Of a stretch of 64,000 bases of DNA, positions 27,540 through 36,217 are shown one piece after another. The position numbers and the translations under genes are program-made. Each line of letters begins with the position of its first letter. The stretch's first letter is position 1. The stretch is from Rhodobacteraceae bacterium KLH11. GTDB taxonomy: Bacteria; Pseudomonadota; Alphaproteobacteria; Rhodobacterales; Rhodobacteraceae. The notes under the pieces were generated by a model that made no database searches, was not told the origin of the DNA, and was given only the letters and a program-made list of their open reading frames with translations. Location of the stretch: positions 510,618-574,617 of the forward strand of contig DS999532.1 of NCBI GenBank assembly GCA_000158135.1. The letters run 5' to 3'.

Positions 27540-28192
27540 TAAGACCCTTAATTGTGTCTCTGATTCTTGCTGCGCTGGCTGGCTGTACGGGTCTGGGCAC
27601 ACTGCGCCAGGCCTCCAAACCCAATGACCTGTATCTGTTGACGCCCAAAAGCACGTTCTCCAGCGCGCTGCCGCGTATCCAGAAACAGATTGTTGTCGAG
27701 GAACCCACAGCCACGGCCGCGGTCAATACCGACCAGATCGCCGTGCAGCCCACGCCGTTGCAGGTTCAGTATCTGCCGCAGGCCCGCTGGGTCGACCGGG
27801 CACCATTGATCGTTCAGGCATTGATGGTCGAAAGCTATGAGAATTCGGGCAAAGTTGCCGCCGTCGGGCGCTCAACCGTTGGTTTGCGTGCGGATTATGT
27901 CATCGCCCCTGATTTGCGAGAGTTTCAGGGTGTCGTCATAAGCCAGACCGAAGACGCAACCACTGTGCGCGTCGAAGTACGCATCAACATCAAGATCATT
28001 GATGAATACGACGACAAGATTATCGCCTCCAGCTCGTTCCAGGAAACCGTGCTGGCAACCAGCGATCAAACATCCGATCTGGTCGAAGCCTTTGACATCG
28101 CCCTTGGAAAAGCCATGCGGGATTGCGTCGAATGGAGCATTCGCAAAATCCACACCCATGTGCAAAACAACCCACGCACGACCCCCAGCTAG
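27536..28192 (+). CDS. ABC-type transport auxiliary lipoprotein (PqiC-like)
   Basis: 218 residues with a lipoprotein signal ending LAALAGC. The mature part fits the ABC-transport auxiliary lipoprotein domain (PF03886): YLLTP near the start, WVDRAPLIVQALMVESYENSG in the middle and the LREFQG strand. It is probably anchored to the outer membrane as docking partner of the MCE protein encoded just before. The stop is three bases from the end of the convergent glutamate-synthase-family gene. Confidence 0.88.
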   Translation: MIRPLIVSLILAALAGCTGLGTLRQASKPNDLYLLTPKSTFSSALPRIQKQIVVEEPTATAAVNTDQIAVQPTPLQVQYLPQARWVDRAPLIVQALMVESYENSGKVAAVGRSTVGLRADYVIAPDLREFQGVVISQTEDATTVRVEVRINIKIIDEYDDKIIASSSFQETVLATSDQTSDLVEAFDIALGKAMRDCVEWSIRKIHTHVQNNPRTTPS

Positions 28193-28195
28193 GCA

Positions 28196-29776
28196 CTAGA
28201 ACCGGCTGGCCGAGGCAGCGTTCCAGTCAGCTGCAAACTCTTCCGGGATCGTTTTACCCAGCAAGGCACCCTCATCCAGAAAATCGTAGAGTTGAGCATA
28301 GGAACGCTCTCTCTCATCTGCTGTACGGCGATGGATGTCGGCAGGCCGCAGGTCGGATACCTTTGCCTTGCCCATTGCCCCCAGAATCTCGCGAAAACTT
28401 TCCAGTGTGGCGTCATGGAACCGATGCACGCGCTGGCGTTTCTGCGGCACGTTCACCGCGCGCCCACGGATCGGATCCTGTGTCGCCACACCCGAAGGGC
28501 AACGGTTGGTATTGCAATGCAGCGCCTGAATACACCCTATGGCAAACATCATCGCCCGGGCGGCATTACACATATCCGCACCCAGGGCGAACTTTTCCAC
28601 CATGTCAAAACCGGTGGCGACTTTGCCTGAGCAGATCACGCGGATCTTGTCGCGCACCCCGATCCCGCGCAGGCAGTTGTTCACAAAGATCAACCCCTCG
28701 TTCAGCGGCATGCCCAAACGGTTGGTAAATTCAACCGGGGCCGCACCCGTTCCGCCTTCGGCACCGTCTACGGTGACAAAATCGGGCAGAATACCGGTTT
28801 CCAGCATGGCTTTGCAGATCGCCATAAATTCGGACGGATTACCAATACACAGCTTGAAACCAACTGGTTTGCCCCCCGACATTTCCCGCAGGTGCTGGAC
28901 GAACTGCATCAGCTCGGTTGGTCCGTCAAAGGCAGAATGTACAGGTGGAGAGATCACATCCTGATTTAGCGGAACGCCGCGAATTTCCGCAATCTCTTCA
29001 TCCACTTTCGCTGCCGGTAAAACCCCGCCATGTGATGGCTTCGCCCCCTGCGACAGCTTGATCTCGATCGCTTTTACCACATCTTGCCTGGCTTTTTCGG
29101 CAAACTTATCCTTGTCAAATCCACCTTCCGGCGTGCGGCATCCGAAATACCCGGTGCCGATCTGCCAGATGATATCACCGCCCTCGGCCAGATGGTGCGG
29201 GGAAAGCCCGCCTTCACCCGTATTATGCGCAAATCCACCGTCTTTCGCACCGCCATTCAGTGCCCGGATCGCATTGGCGCTAAGTGCGCCAAAGCTCATC
29301 GCCGAGACATTCAGACGCGAGGCGTGATAGGGTTTGTCGCATTGCGGGCCACCCAACATCACCCGTTCTTCACTTTCCTCAACATGTTTGGGTGAAAGCG
29401 AATGGTTGGCGCGATGATAGCCCACCGTCATGATATCGTACTGGGTTCCAAATGCCTGCGTGTCGACCTGCCCCTTGGCCCGGGAATAGACCAGACTGCG
29501 AATAATCCGGTTAAAAGGTCGCCCGCTTTCGTTGGTTTCAACGAAATACTGCCGGATTTCGGGGCTGACAAATTCCAGCATATAGCGGAAATGGCCCAGA
29601 ACCGGATAATTGTTCAACACGTTATGTTTCGTCGTCAGCATATCATACAGGCCGATCACCGCGTATGGGATCAGTATGACAAGCAACCAATAGGCAGGTG
29701 GCCAGAAATAACCCCACAGCAGAGTCAGCGGCAGACCTACATAGCTGAGTACATAATAAACTCGGCGAACAATCAT
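28196..29776 (-). CDS. Membrane-anchored FMN-binding glutamate synthase-family protein
   Basis: 526 residues. Two N-terminal hydrophobic helices (about 5-50, YVLSYVGLPLTLLWGYF and YWLLVILIPYAVIGLYDM) precede the FMN/3Fe-4S central domain of glutamate synthase: MSFGALSANAIRALN, GEGGLSPHH, KPSHGGVLPA, and a cluster segment with CNAARAMMFAIGCIQALHCNTNRCP. There is no amidotransferase or GXGXG domain, so it cannot be a full glutamate synthase. Solitary copies are common but poorly characterised. ATG at 29776 has AAGGAGAT six bases upstream, which rules out the longer frame. It is a single transcription unit, convergent with the mla operon. Confidence 0.88.
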   Translation of the reverse strand: MIVRRVYYVLSYVGLPLTLLWGYFWPPAYWLLVILIPYAVIGLYDMLTTKHNVLNNYPVLGHFRYMLEFVSPEIRQYFVETNESGRPFNRIIRSLVYSRAKGQVDTQAFGTQYDIMTVGYHRANHSLSPKHVEESEERVMLGGPQCDKPYHASRLNVSAMSFGALSANAIRALNGGAKDGGFAHNTGEGGLSPHHLAEGGDIIWQIGTGYFGCRTPEGGFDKDKFAEKARQDVVKAIEIKLSQGAKPSHGGVLPAAKVDEEIAEIRGVPLNQDVISPPVHSAFDGPTELMQFVQHLREMSGGKPVGFKLCIGNPSEFMAICKAMLETGILPDFVTVDGAEGGTGAAPVEFTNRLGMPLNEGLIFVNNCLRGIGVRDKIRVICSGKVATGFDMVEKFALGADMCNAARAMMFAIGCIQALHCNTNRCPSGVATQDPIRGRAVNVPQKRQRVHRFHDATLESFREILGAMGKAKVSDLRPADIHRRTADERERSYAQLYDFLDEGALLGKTIPEEFAADWNAASASRF

Positions 29777-30004
29777 CTCTGATCTCCTTGGGTGGCGCGT
29801 TTGCAGCGTGGCCTCATTGTTGCGGGTGAAGGTGGAACGATTGGCCTGTATGTTCAAGCCCCTGTGGATCAGCCCGGGTAACGGTTGGGTTAGCAAGCCT
29901 GGTTGATCCGCATCCGTGCAATCGGTATGCGGGACGCAGCACAAAGCAGATCAGGGTCATTCGCAGTGGCAAAAACAGCGTCATCAATCAGGCATCGAAC
30001 CCTG

Positions 30005-30373
30005 ATGTACGCCGCGGTTTTTGTCGGAGGCGCCGCCGGGTCGTTGCTGCGTGAGCTGTTCTCGCTCGAAGTCCCCGGCGCTCCGTTGCTGACTGCGACG
30101 TTCGGCATCAACGTGGTGGCTTGTTTTATCCTCGGCTGGCTCTACGCCATTCGCCACAAGGTGCATGCCCATGTGCTGCATCTGGGCGCGGTCGGGTTTT
30201 GCGGCGGGTTATCCACCTTCTCATCATTCGTGGCAGAGCTGGAGCGGCTGGCCGAGACCAGCGGTTTGCTCGTGATCATCCCCATCGTTGCCGAGATCAC
30301 ATGTGGCCTTGCTGCCGCTATTCTGGGCGAGGCGCTGGGACGGCGGCGCGCGCCGGAAGGGGCCAGTGAATGA
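30005..30373 (+). CDS. crcB1: CrcB/Fluc fluoride ion channel subunit 1
   Basis: About 122 residues, four transmembrane helices. It has the family motifs GGAAGSLLRELF near the N-terminus, FGINVVACFILGWL, and the phenylalanine-box segment GFCGGLSTFSSF. Fluc channels export fluoride as dimers in inverted orientation. The overlap (ATGA) with a second copy suggests a heterodimer. ATG at 30005 aligns with family N-termini; an earlier ATG at 29903 would add 34 unconserved residues. Confidence 0.88.
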   Translation: MYAAVFVGGAAGSLLRELFSLEVPGAPLLTATFGINVVACFILGWLYAIRHKVHAHVLHLGAVGFCGGLSTFSSFVAELERLAETSGLLVIIPIVAEITCGLAAAILGEALGRRRAPEGASE

Positions 30374-30744
30374 GCGATCTGTATCTGCATGCCATATTTG
30401 CCCTGGGCGGTGGGTCAGGCGCGGTTCTGCGCCATTGGCTGGCGTTGCGTGTGACACATGATCTGCCCTATTCAACCCTGATCGTGAACGTTCTGGGCAG
30501 CCTATTGCTGGGTCTTTGGATCGGTTATCTGGGCGGGGCTGCTGAAATGGGTGAAGAAGCAAAACGTCTGGTCTTTGGCTTTAGTGGTGGGTTCACCACT
30601 TTTTCCAGCTTTGCCTACCAGTCGCTGCAATTGCATCGCGAACGAACCATTGCTTTTGCCGCCGGGAATATCATCCTTAGCCTGGCTCTGTGCTGGTTCG
30701 CGCTTTGGCTGGGGATTGTTTTGACCGGATTTACTAAATTATGA
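30370..30744 (+). CDS. crcB2: CrcB/Fluc fluoride ion channel subunit 2
   Basis: 124 residues and four transmembrane helices: FALGGGSGAVLRHWLAL, STLIVNVLGSLLLGLWIGYL, GFSGGFTTFSSFAYQS, and a last helix with LSLALCWFALWLGI. It is the partner of the preceding crcB gene, whose stop overlaps this start. Paired crcB genes usually encode the two halves of a heterodimeric fluoride channel. No fluoride riboswitch was recognised upstream. Confidence 0.9.
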   Translation: MSDLYLHAIFALGGGSGAVLRHWLALRVTHDLPYSTLIVNVLGSLLLGLWIGYLGGAAEMGEEAKRLVFGFSGGFTTFSSFAYQSLQLHRERTIAFAAGNIILSLALCWFALWLGIVLTGFTKL

Positions 30745-30774
30745 GAGCGAACTGATGATGCCCGATGGGCAATC

Positions 30775-31488
30775 TTACTTTGGGTCGTACAGATATCCGA
30801 TGCCGCGAACGGTCCTTATGATTTCCGGCTTTTCGGGATTGGCCTCAAGCTTGCGGCGCAGTCGGGAAATCCTGATATCAATGCTGCGATCGAAGGGGTC
30901 CCAGGACCGGTCATGGGCTTGCTCCAAAAGCTGATCCCGGTTCAGAACACGCCCCCTGTTTTCGGCAAAAACCTTGAGCAGGCTGTATTCCATCGCCGTC
31001 AGCGGAACCTCGGACCCGTCAGCGGCCAGAAGCTTTGCCGCCTCTTTATCCAGCGTGAACGCGCCAAAGGGCGCACCATTGACGTCCGTGCTTTCCTTGG
31101 CCGCAGTTTCATTAAGGGTCTCACGCCGCAGGATCGCCTTGATCCGGGCTTCGAGTTCGCGAAGATCAACAGGTTTGCCCAGATAGTCATCAGCCCCCAT
31201 CTCAAGACCAATGATACGGTCAACCACATCACCCGCTGCCGTCAACATAATGACCGGTGTTGTATTCTCGGGGCGCAGTGATCGCAAAATCGACAGACCA
31301 TCTTCCTTGGGCATGTTGATATCCATGATGATGACATCCACGGAATTGGCCGAAAGGAGCCCCCGCAGTTCTTCCCCGCCAGAGGCCGCCGATACCCTGA
31401 ACCCACGCTTGCCCAGATATTCCTGCAGCATTTCCCGCACGTCCACCTCATCATCGCAGACCAGAATGTGGGTTTCCTGATTATCCAT
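30775..31488 (-). CDS. OmpR/PhoB-family response regulator
   Basis: 237 residues: a receiver with ILVCDDEVDVREML, phosphoacceptor Asp in VDVIIMDINMPKEDG and the conserved Lys in GADDYLGKPVD, then a winged helix (LTAMEYSLLKVFAENRGRVLNRDQLL, split over the loop, and IRTVRGIGYLYDP). ATG at 31488 lies inside the end of the kinase gene (8-base overlap), so kinase and regulator are made together. It is a candidate binder of the repeated TGTTTCA sites upstream of the kinase (inference). Confidence 0.92.
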   Translation of the reverse strand: MDNQETHILVCDDEVDVREMLQEYLGKRGFRVSAASGGEELRGLLSANSVDVIIMDINMPKEDGLSILRSLRPENTTPVIMLTAAGDVVDRIIGLEMGADDYLGKPVDLRELEARIKAILRRETLNETAAKESTDVNGAPFGAFTLDKEAAKLLAADGSEVPLTAMEYSLLKVFAENRGRVLNRDQLLEQAHDRSWDPFDRSIDIRISRLRRKLEANPEKPEIIRTVRGIGYLYDPK

Positions 31489-33724
31489 CCGATGCTTCCT
31501 TCTGGTCGGCGAGCAGTTTTCCGACAAGCACCCTCAGTTCAGAGGGCGAAACAGGTTTTTCAAGGTAAGGCAGGCCAGATTCCTTCAGCAGCGCCAATGA
31601 GTTTTGCCCCATGGTATCGCCCGTGACATAAGCGGTTTTGGTCAGCATGTCGGGGAAATCCGTGACCAACGCGTCATAAATCTGTCGGCCATCGACGCCC
31701 GGCATGTTCAGATCACTCAGAAACACATCATACTGTGCCGCGCCAAGGCGGGTTATCGCCTCTTGCCCTGATGTGACCAGATCAACCTCGAACCCCTGTT
31801 TTCTGAGTATCTCGGCGTTCAGCTCGCCCACTTCAACCTCATCATCAACAACCAGTGCCCTGAGGTTTGCAGAGGTCGAAGCCGGTTCAACCGGTTCATC
31901 TTCCACTGTTTTCCGCTTGCCACCAACAGGCAGCGTAATCCGAATACAGGTACCGCCTTCGCCCCCTTGGTCAAGCCTGATCTGACCACCGTGTGACAAG
32001 ATAATCCGATGACAGAACGCCAGGCCAATGCCGGTTCCCTCACCCACTTCCTTGGTGGTAAAAAACGGCTCGAAAATGCGGGCGCGAATGGCTTTGGGAA
32101 TGCCCGGCCCGTTGTCTTTTACCGTCACCTCAATCATGCCAGTATCTGGTTGCGCCGAAGCTGACAATTCGATCAGATTACCGCAGCCGGATGATGTCAT
32201 GGCCTGTTCGGCATTGATGATGAGGTTGATGATCACCTGCGTGATCTGATCGGCATCCGCAGCGATCGGCGACAAACCAGCCGGGATGTTTTGCGTCACT
32301 CTTACATCACCCGACGTGTTGCCATAGCCAACGACATCGGCAGCGGTTTCAATCACACTGGCCACATCAACCTGTTCAATCTTGCTGGGCTGTTGCCGAG
32401 CCATTGCAAGGAAAGTTTTGACGATCTTGGCGCAGCGTTCCGCAGCATTGCTGATCTTTTCAATTCTGACGGTCAGGTCCGGGTTGGTGATCTCTTCTTT
32501 CAGCATCAAAGAATGACCCACCACCACCGACAGGGGATTGTTCAGCTCATGCGCGACGCCGGCAAGCAACTCCCCCAGGGCTGACATTTTCTCGTTCTGG
32601 AACAGCAACTCGCGTTGCTTGGCCAGTTCTTCTTCGATGGCCAGTTCATCCGTCAGGTCGCGCGTGTTCGATACGATCACTTCTTCGCCGTTGAATTCGA
32701 TCAACCGCGAAGAATCCGCCCCCCAGAACGTGCGCCCGGTCGCATCAACAAACGCCATCCGGCGATCCTTGAGCGAGCCCGCTTTGCGAAGATCGCGCAG
32801 ATACCGCTCTCGTTCTGTCGGGTCTGCATAGTATGACTTGGAACTCCGCACCGGGCCGAACAGGGCCTTGATTTCAGGCGTTGCAAACATGATCTCGCCG
32901 GTCTCGGCATTCGTCATGTTGATGGCCGCCGGATAGGCCTCCATGACCTGCCGGATCAAAGCGTCGGCTTCTTTCTGAACGGTGAGATCAATGATGCTGG
33001 TCACGATGACCTCTTCACCTTTATAGTCAATCAGTTGCGAAGAGATCGAAGCAGGGAAAAGCTTGCCATCAGCATTGAGCAGATCAAGCTTATAGTCATC
33101 AACCTGCCCGTCCACCAACAGCATGGTGACAAAATCGGCGCGTTCGTCGGGATTGGCATAGTGTTCTCTGGCAGATTTCGCAGCCCCGAATAACTGAAGG
33201 GCAGCAGGCGTGCGATACAGTATCCGGCCATCCCCGATCCGCGCCATGGTCACCACGGCCGAGCTGGCATCCAGCACCTGCCTGATCAACAGATCGCCAT
33301 CCCGCTCTTCGGCTTCGGCCTGCTTGCGGTCGGTGATATCCTCACGCGTGACAACAAAACCGCCCAGTTTGGTGGGGTGCACGGATACCAGATAGGTGCG
33401 ACCGTCGGTTTCGGTCAGCTCATAATCCTGAATGAACTCGATCCCATTGGCCAACCGGTCCGAGACCCATTGTTCTTCATTGCCGATGGCATCAGCATAA
33501 ATCCCGCGACGCGCGGTCTCGCGCATCAGGATTTCCCAATCCAGACCGGGTTTGAGAAGGTCAGCGACACCCTTGTTCATATCCGCATATCGCTGGTTGA
33601 ACATCACAAGGCGACGGTCATCATCATAAAGGGCGAACCCTTCCTTGAGAGACTCGATAGCGTCGCGCAGAAGGTCCCTTGCCTTCTCGATTTCCTGAAA
33701 ATCGTTCGCCATGTCCATCGTCAT
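31481..33724 (-). CDS. Hybrid sensor histidine kinase with three PAS domains
   Basis: 747 residues, cytosolic. A PAS-7-like domain ([21 protein letters not shown]) comes first, followed by two closely similar PAS units sharing the patterns [16 protein letters not shown] and [34 protein letters not shown], an internal duplication. HisKA has the phosphoacceptor His in [13 protein letters not shown], the ATPase has DNGPGIP and [12 protein letters not shown], and there is a C-terminal receiver ([13 protein letters not shown]). It is co-translated with the OmpR-type regulator and divergent from the hydrolase/methyltransferase genes. The N-terminal ATG is one of three close options (33724, 33718, 33712). 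Confidence 0.92.
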   Translation of the reverse strand: MTMDMANDFQEIEKARDLLRDAIESLKEGFALYDDDRRLVMFNQRYADMNKGVADLLKPGLDWEILMRETARRGIYADAIGNEEQWVSDRLANGIEFIQDYELTETDGRTYLVSVHPTKLGGFVVTREDITDRKQAEAEERDGDLLIRQVLDASSAVVTMARIGDGRILYRTPAALQLFGAAKSAREHYANPDERADFVTMLLVDGQVDDYKLDLLNADGKLFPASISSQLIDYKGEEVIVTSIIDLTVQKEADALIRQVMEAYPAAINMTNAETGEIMFATPEIKALFGPVRSSKSYYADPTERERYLRDLRKAGSLKDRRMAFVDATGRTFWGADSSRLIEFNGEEVIVSNTRDLTDELAIEEELAKQRELLFQNEKMSALGELLAGVAHELNNPLSVVVGHSLMLKEEITNPDLTVRIEKISNAAERCAKIVKTFLAMARQQPSKIEQVDVASVIETAADVVGYGNTSGDVRVTQNIPAGLSPIAADADQITQVIINLIINAEQAMTSSGCGNLIELSASAQPDTGMIEVTVKDNGPGIPKAIRARIFEPFFTTKEVGEGTGIGLAFCHRIILSHGGQIRLDQGGEGGTCIRITLPVGGKRKTVEDEPVEPASTSANLRALVVDDEVEVGELNAEILRKQGFEVDLVTSGQEAITRLGAAQYDVFLSDLNMPGVDGRQIYDALVTDFPDMLTKTAYVTGDTMGQNSLALLKESGLPYLEKPVSPSELRVLVGKLLADQKEASDG

Positions 33725-33742
33725 CCTGACGTTCTAGGATAT

Positions 33743-33927
33743 CATTGTTTCAGTGCCATTTCAAAATCGGTCTCTTGTGTTTCAATTGTTTCACAAGCAA
33801 CTGCTTTGCACTAGCCCCGGCGGTAAATCCTTATGTTTTGAAGGCAGATAGCGTGTTGTGTGAAGCGCTTCACACAGCAACAACTGAAACACTTTGCCCC
33901 GCTTCCGGACATTACACTGAAACAATG
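33743..33927. promoter_or_regulatory. Array of TGTTTCA / TGAAACA operator-like sites
   Basis: Five copies of a 7-base word occur between the kinase and hydrolase genes: TGTTTCA at about 33746-33752, 33778-33784 and 33787-33793, and its complement TGAAACA at 33885-33891 and 33918-33924. The outermost copies are part of an exact 13-base inverted pair (CATTGTTTCAGTG at 33743-33755 and its complement at 33915-33927). Two middle copies are tandem at 9-base spacing. The arrangement suggests a regulator bound to both promoters, possibly with looping. The binder is unknown; the regulator encoded by the kinase operon is a candidate. Confidence 0.6.
33857..33876. promoter_or_regulatory. 20-bp perfect palindrome, LacI-type operator-like
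   Basis: TGTGTGAAGCGCTTCACACA is a perfect 20-base palindrome centred on GCGC. Its core TGAAGCGCTTCA has the shape of LacI/CcpA-family operators (conserved central AGCGCT). It sits inside the repeat array, about 95 bases before the hydrolase start. No LacI-family gene is in the window. Confidence 0.6.
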
Positions 33928-33971
33928 GAGGCCCAGTTATTACTCATCACAAACGCAAGTGAGTAAGAACA

Positions 33972-34811
33972 ATGACTATTCATTTTAAGCCCACTGAACA
34001 CGCCAACGCACCCATAGTCGCGTTGCATTCTTCAGCCTCCAACAGCGGCCAATGGAGCCAGCTGGAGGCCGATCTCGAAGGCCGCTTTGATGTATACGCG
34101 TTTGATCTGCCCGGATACGGCCACGCGCCTTTGGACGGTGATCGCTCTCAGACAGGTGCCGCAATTTCCGCGTCAGCCGTCATCTCAGAGATTGAGAAAC
34201 TGGGAACGGCTGTTCACCTCGTCGGTCATTCAAATGGTGGCGGCATCGCGATCAAGATCGCGCTGATGCGCCCCGATCTGGTAAAAAGCCTGACTGTTTA
34301 TGAACCCGCAGCGTTTCATTTTCTGCAAAACGGGACCAACAAGGGCAAGCGGCTGTTTCAGCAAATCCGGCTTCTGTCGGGGCTGGTCACGGCTGCAGCG
34401 GCCGAGGGTAACGCCGCCGCAGGAATGCAGCATTTTCTGGACTTCTGGAACAGTGACGGCTTTTGGCAAAACCTGCCCTCGCAGGCGCAAGAGAAGTTCG
34501 CGGGTCAGATATCTTCGGTGATGACTGACTTTGCCAACGGTCTGGCAGAAACCTGGCAGTTAAAGGATTTGGCTGCGGTCGAAATTCCTGCCCTGATTAT
34601 GACAGGTCTCGAATCTCCGGACATCGCACAGCACGTCTCGGTCGCCATTGCGAAAGCCCTGCCCAACGCGCGTATCGCCCTGTTGCCCGAGCTTGGGCAT
34701 ATGGCCCCGGTTTTCCAGCCCGAGTGGATCAACGCCAGAATCTTCGAACACGTGGCCAGCGTCGAAAGACCTGCCGCAACCTTCAGCTGGCCAAAACTTC
34801 AGGCTGCATAA
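33972..34811 (+). CDS. Alpha/beta hydrolase
   Basis: 279 residues of the alpha/beta-hydrolase fold. The nucleophile elbow is GHSNGG (Ser about 87), an oxyanion-hole-like segment LHSSASNSGQW lies near the N-terminus, and the catalytic His is in ELGHMAP near the C-terminus. It has no signal peptide and is cytosolic. The substrate is unknown. It is followed after 62 bases by a methyltransferase gene, and it is divergent from a PAS kinase/regulator pair across an operator-rich spacer, so the two enzymes may respond to the same signal. Confidence 0.88.
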   Translation: MTIHFKPTEHANAPIVALHSSASNSGQWSQLEADLEGRFDVYAFDLPGYGHAPLDGDRSQTGAAISASAVISEIEKLGTAVHLVGHSNGGGIAIKIALMRPDLVKSLTVYEPAAFHFLQNGTNKGKRLFQQIRLLSGLVTAAAAEGNAAAGMQHFLDFWNSDGFWQNLPSQAQEKFAGQISSVMTDFANGLAETWQLKDLAAVEIPALIMTGLESPDIAQHVSVAIAKALPNARIALLPELGHMAPVFQPEWINARIFEHVASVERPAATFSWPKLQAA

Positions 34812-34873
34812 GCAGCACAAATTCAACGAAACCGCTGGTGAATGTCCAGCACAGTACCGAAAGGACCAGAGAC

Positions 34874-35704
34874 ATGGGTATTCAGACATCCATCAACCCG
34901 ACAACAGATTTTACCGCGATCAAAGCGAAGCAGAATATCGCTTGGGGATCAGGGGATTACAGCAAGGTCGGCGTGACCCTGCAGATCACCGGCGAAGAAC
35001 TTGCCGAAACCATGGATATGCCAGCAGACGCCACAATCCTTGATGTTGCCGCAGGCAACGGCAACGCAACGCTGGCCTTTGCGCGCCGCTTTTGCAACGT
35101 CACCTCCACCGACTATGTCGAGGCCCTTTTGGAAGCCAGCGGCAAGCGGGCAGCAGCTGAAGGCCTGTTTGTGACCTACAAGGTTGCGGATGCCGAGAAT
35201 CTGCCGTTCGCAGATCAATCCTTTGATGCGGTCGTGTCCACCTTCGGGGTGATGTTCACCCCCAATCAACAGCAATCCGCCGCCGAGCTTCAGCGCGCGG
35301 TCAAATCGGGCGGCAAGATCGGTCTGGCCAACTGGACGCCCGAAAGCTTTATCGGTCAGCTGTTCAAGACCATCGGAAAGCACGTCCCGCCGCCTGCCGG
35401 GGTAAACTCACCCGCGATGTGGGGAAACCGGGACTGGATTGACGAAACATTTGGCACATCCTGCGACATTGCATCGTTCCGGCGTAAGAATTTCATGTTC
35501 CGCTATCGCTCGGCCGAGCATTTCATGGAGTATTTCCGCACCTTCTATGGCCCGATGCAAAAGGCGTTTGAGGCACTAGATACCGCGGGGCAGGATGCAT
35601 TGCGGAGCGACATAATGGCGCTGATCGCGAAGTTCGATATCTCAACCAATGACTCCTTGTGCATCTCATCCGAGTATGCCGAGATTGTCCTCGAACGTCG
35701 TTAA
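34874..35704 (+). CDS. Class I SAM-dependent methyltransferase (UbiE-like fold)
   Basis: 276 residues. SAM-binding motif I is ILDVAAGNGNATLAFA, followed by ADAENLPFADQSFDAVVSTFG (motifs II-III), as in Methyltransf_11/25 families. The methyl acceptor is unknown. ATG at 34874 has AAGGA upstream. It forms a likely two-gene unit with the hydrolase and ends before a strong hairpin. Confidence 0.85.
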   Translation: MGIQTSINPTTDFTAIKAKQNIAWGSGDYSKVGVTLQITGEELAETMDMPADATILDVAAGNGNATLAFARRFCNVTSTDYVEALLEASGKRAAAEGLFVTYKVADAENLPFADQSFDAVVSTFGVMFTPNQQQSAAELQRAVKSGGKIGLANWTPESFIGQLFKTIGKHVPPPAGVNSPAMWGNRDWIDETFGTSCDIASFRRKNFMFRYRSAEHFMEYFRTFYGPMQKAFEALDTAGQDALRSDIMALIAKFDISTNDSLCISSEYAEIVLERR

Positions 35705-35716
35705 TTGGCGTCGCTG

Positions 35717-35746
35717 ACGCCCTTCGGCAAACAGGCCGGAGGGCGT
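35717..35746 (+). terminator. Hairpin after the methyltransferase gene
   Basis: A 12-base stem (ACGCCCTTCGGC against GCCGGAGGGCGT, one G-T wobble) with a 6-base loop starts 12 bases after the methyltransferase stop. A modest T-containing stretch follows. It is likely the terminator of the hydrolase/methyltransferase unit. Confidence 0.6.
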
Positions 35747-35854
35747 TGGTCGAATTTGCAAACGGTAGACGGGCTTGAATTGAACCGATGAGAGTTTGTA
35801 GTCTTCACCAAGGGGACACATTCGTGATCTTGCTTTGTTTGAGGGGATATTTCG

Positions 35855-36214
35855 ATGGCTGAACGCACGCTCTATGAGAAATACGGGGGCTTTTCGCAGG
35901 TCAGCAAGATTGTGCTCTCATTCTACGACACGCTTTTGGACAATGATGAGGTTGGGCCGTTTTTCGACGATGTGGATATGTCCAAAATGGTTGATCACCA
36001 GACCAAATTCATCGCCTCCCTCCTGGGTGGTCCGGCATCTTACACTGACAATCAGCTGCGTCAGCTGCATTCCCATCTTGATATCAGGGACGTGCATTTT
36101 GACGAGTTGGAAACGGTTCTGCGCGGTGCCTTGGTGGAACATGGTGTAGCCGCTGAAGACGTCGAGACAGTTGTCGCCGAATTCGCCAAGCGCCGCCCCT
36201 TGATTGTCGGGTGA
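35855..36214 (+). CDS. Group I truncated haemoglobin
   Basis: 119 residues, the usual length of a TrHb1 domain. It starts LYEKYGGFSQVSKIV; Tyr24 in FYDTLLDNDEVGPFF fits the distal B10 Tyr and the paired Phe the CD1 region; His72 in RQLHSHLDI fits the proximal F8 haem ligand. Such proteins bind O2, NO or CO. The stop is three bases from the start of a class III nucleotide cyclase, so the two are almost certainly co-transcribed. Confidence 0.9.
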   Translation: MAERTLYEKYGGFSQVSKIVLSFYDTLLDNDEVGPFFDDVDMSKMVDHQTKFIASLLGGPASYTDNQLRQLHSHLDIRDVHFDELETVLRGALVEHGVAAEDVETVVAEFAKRRPLIVG

Positions 36215-36217
36215 TCC

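Noticed and set aside
29777-30004. Possible fluoride riboswitch before crcB1
   Set aside because: The conserved fluoride-aptamer segments could not be found by eye in this spacer.
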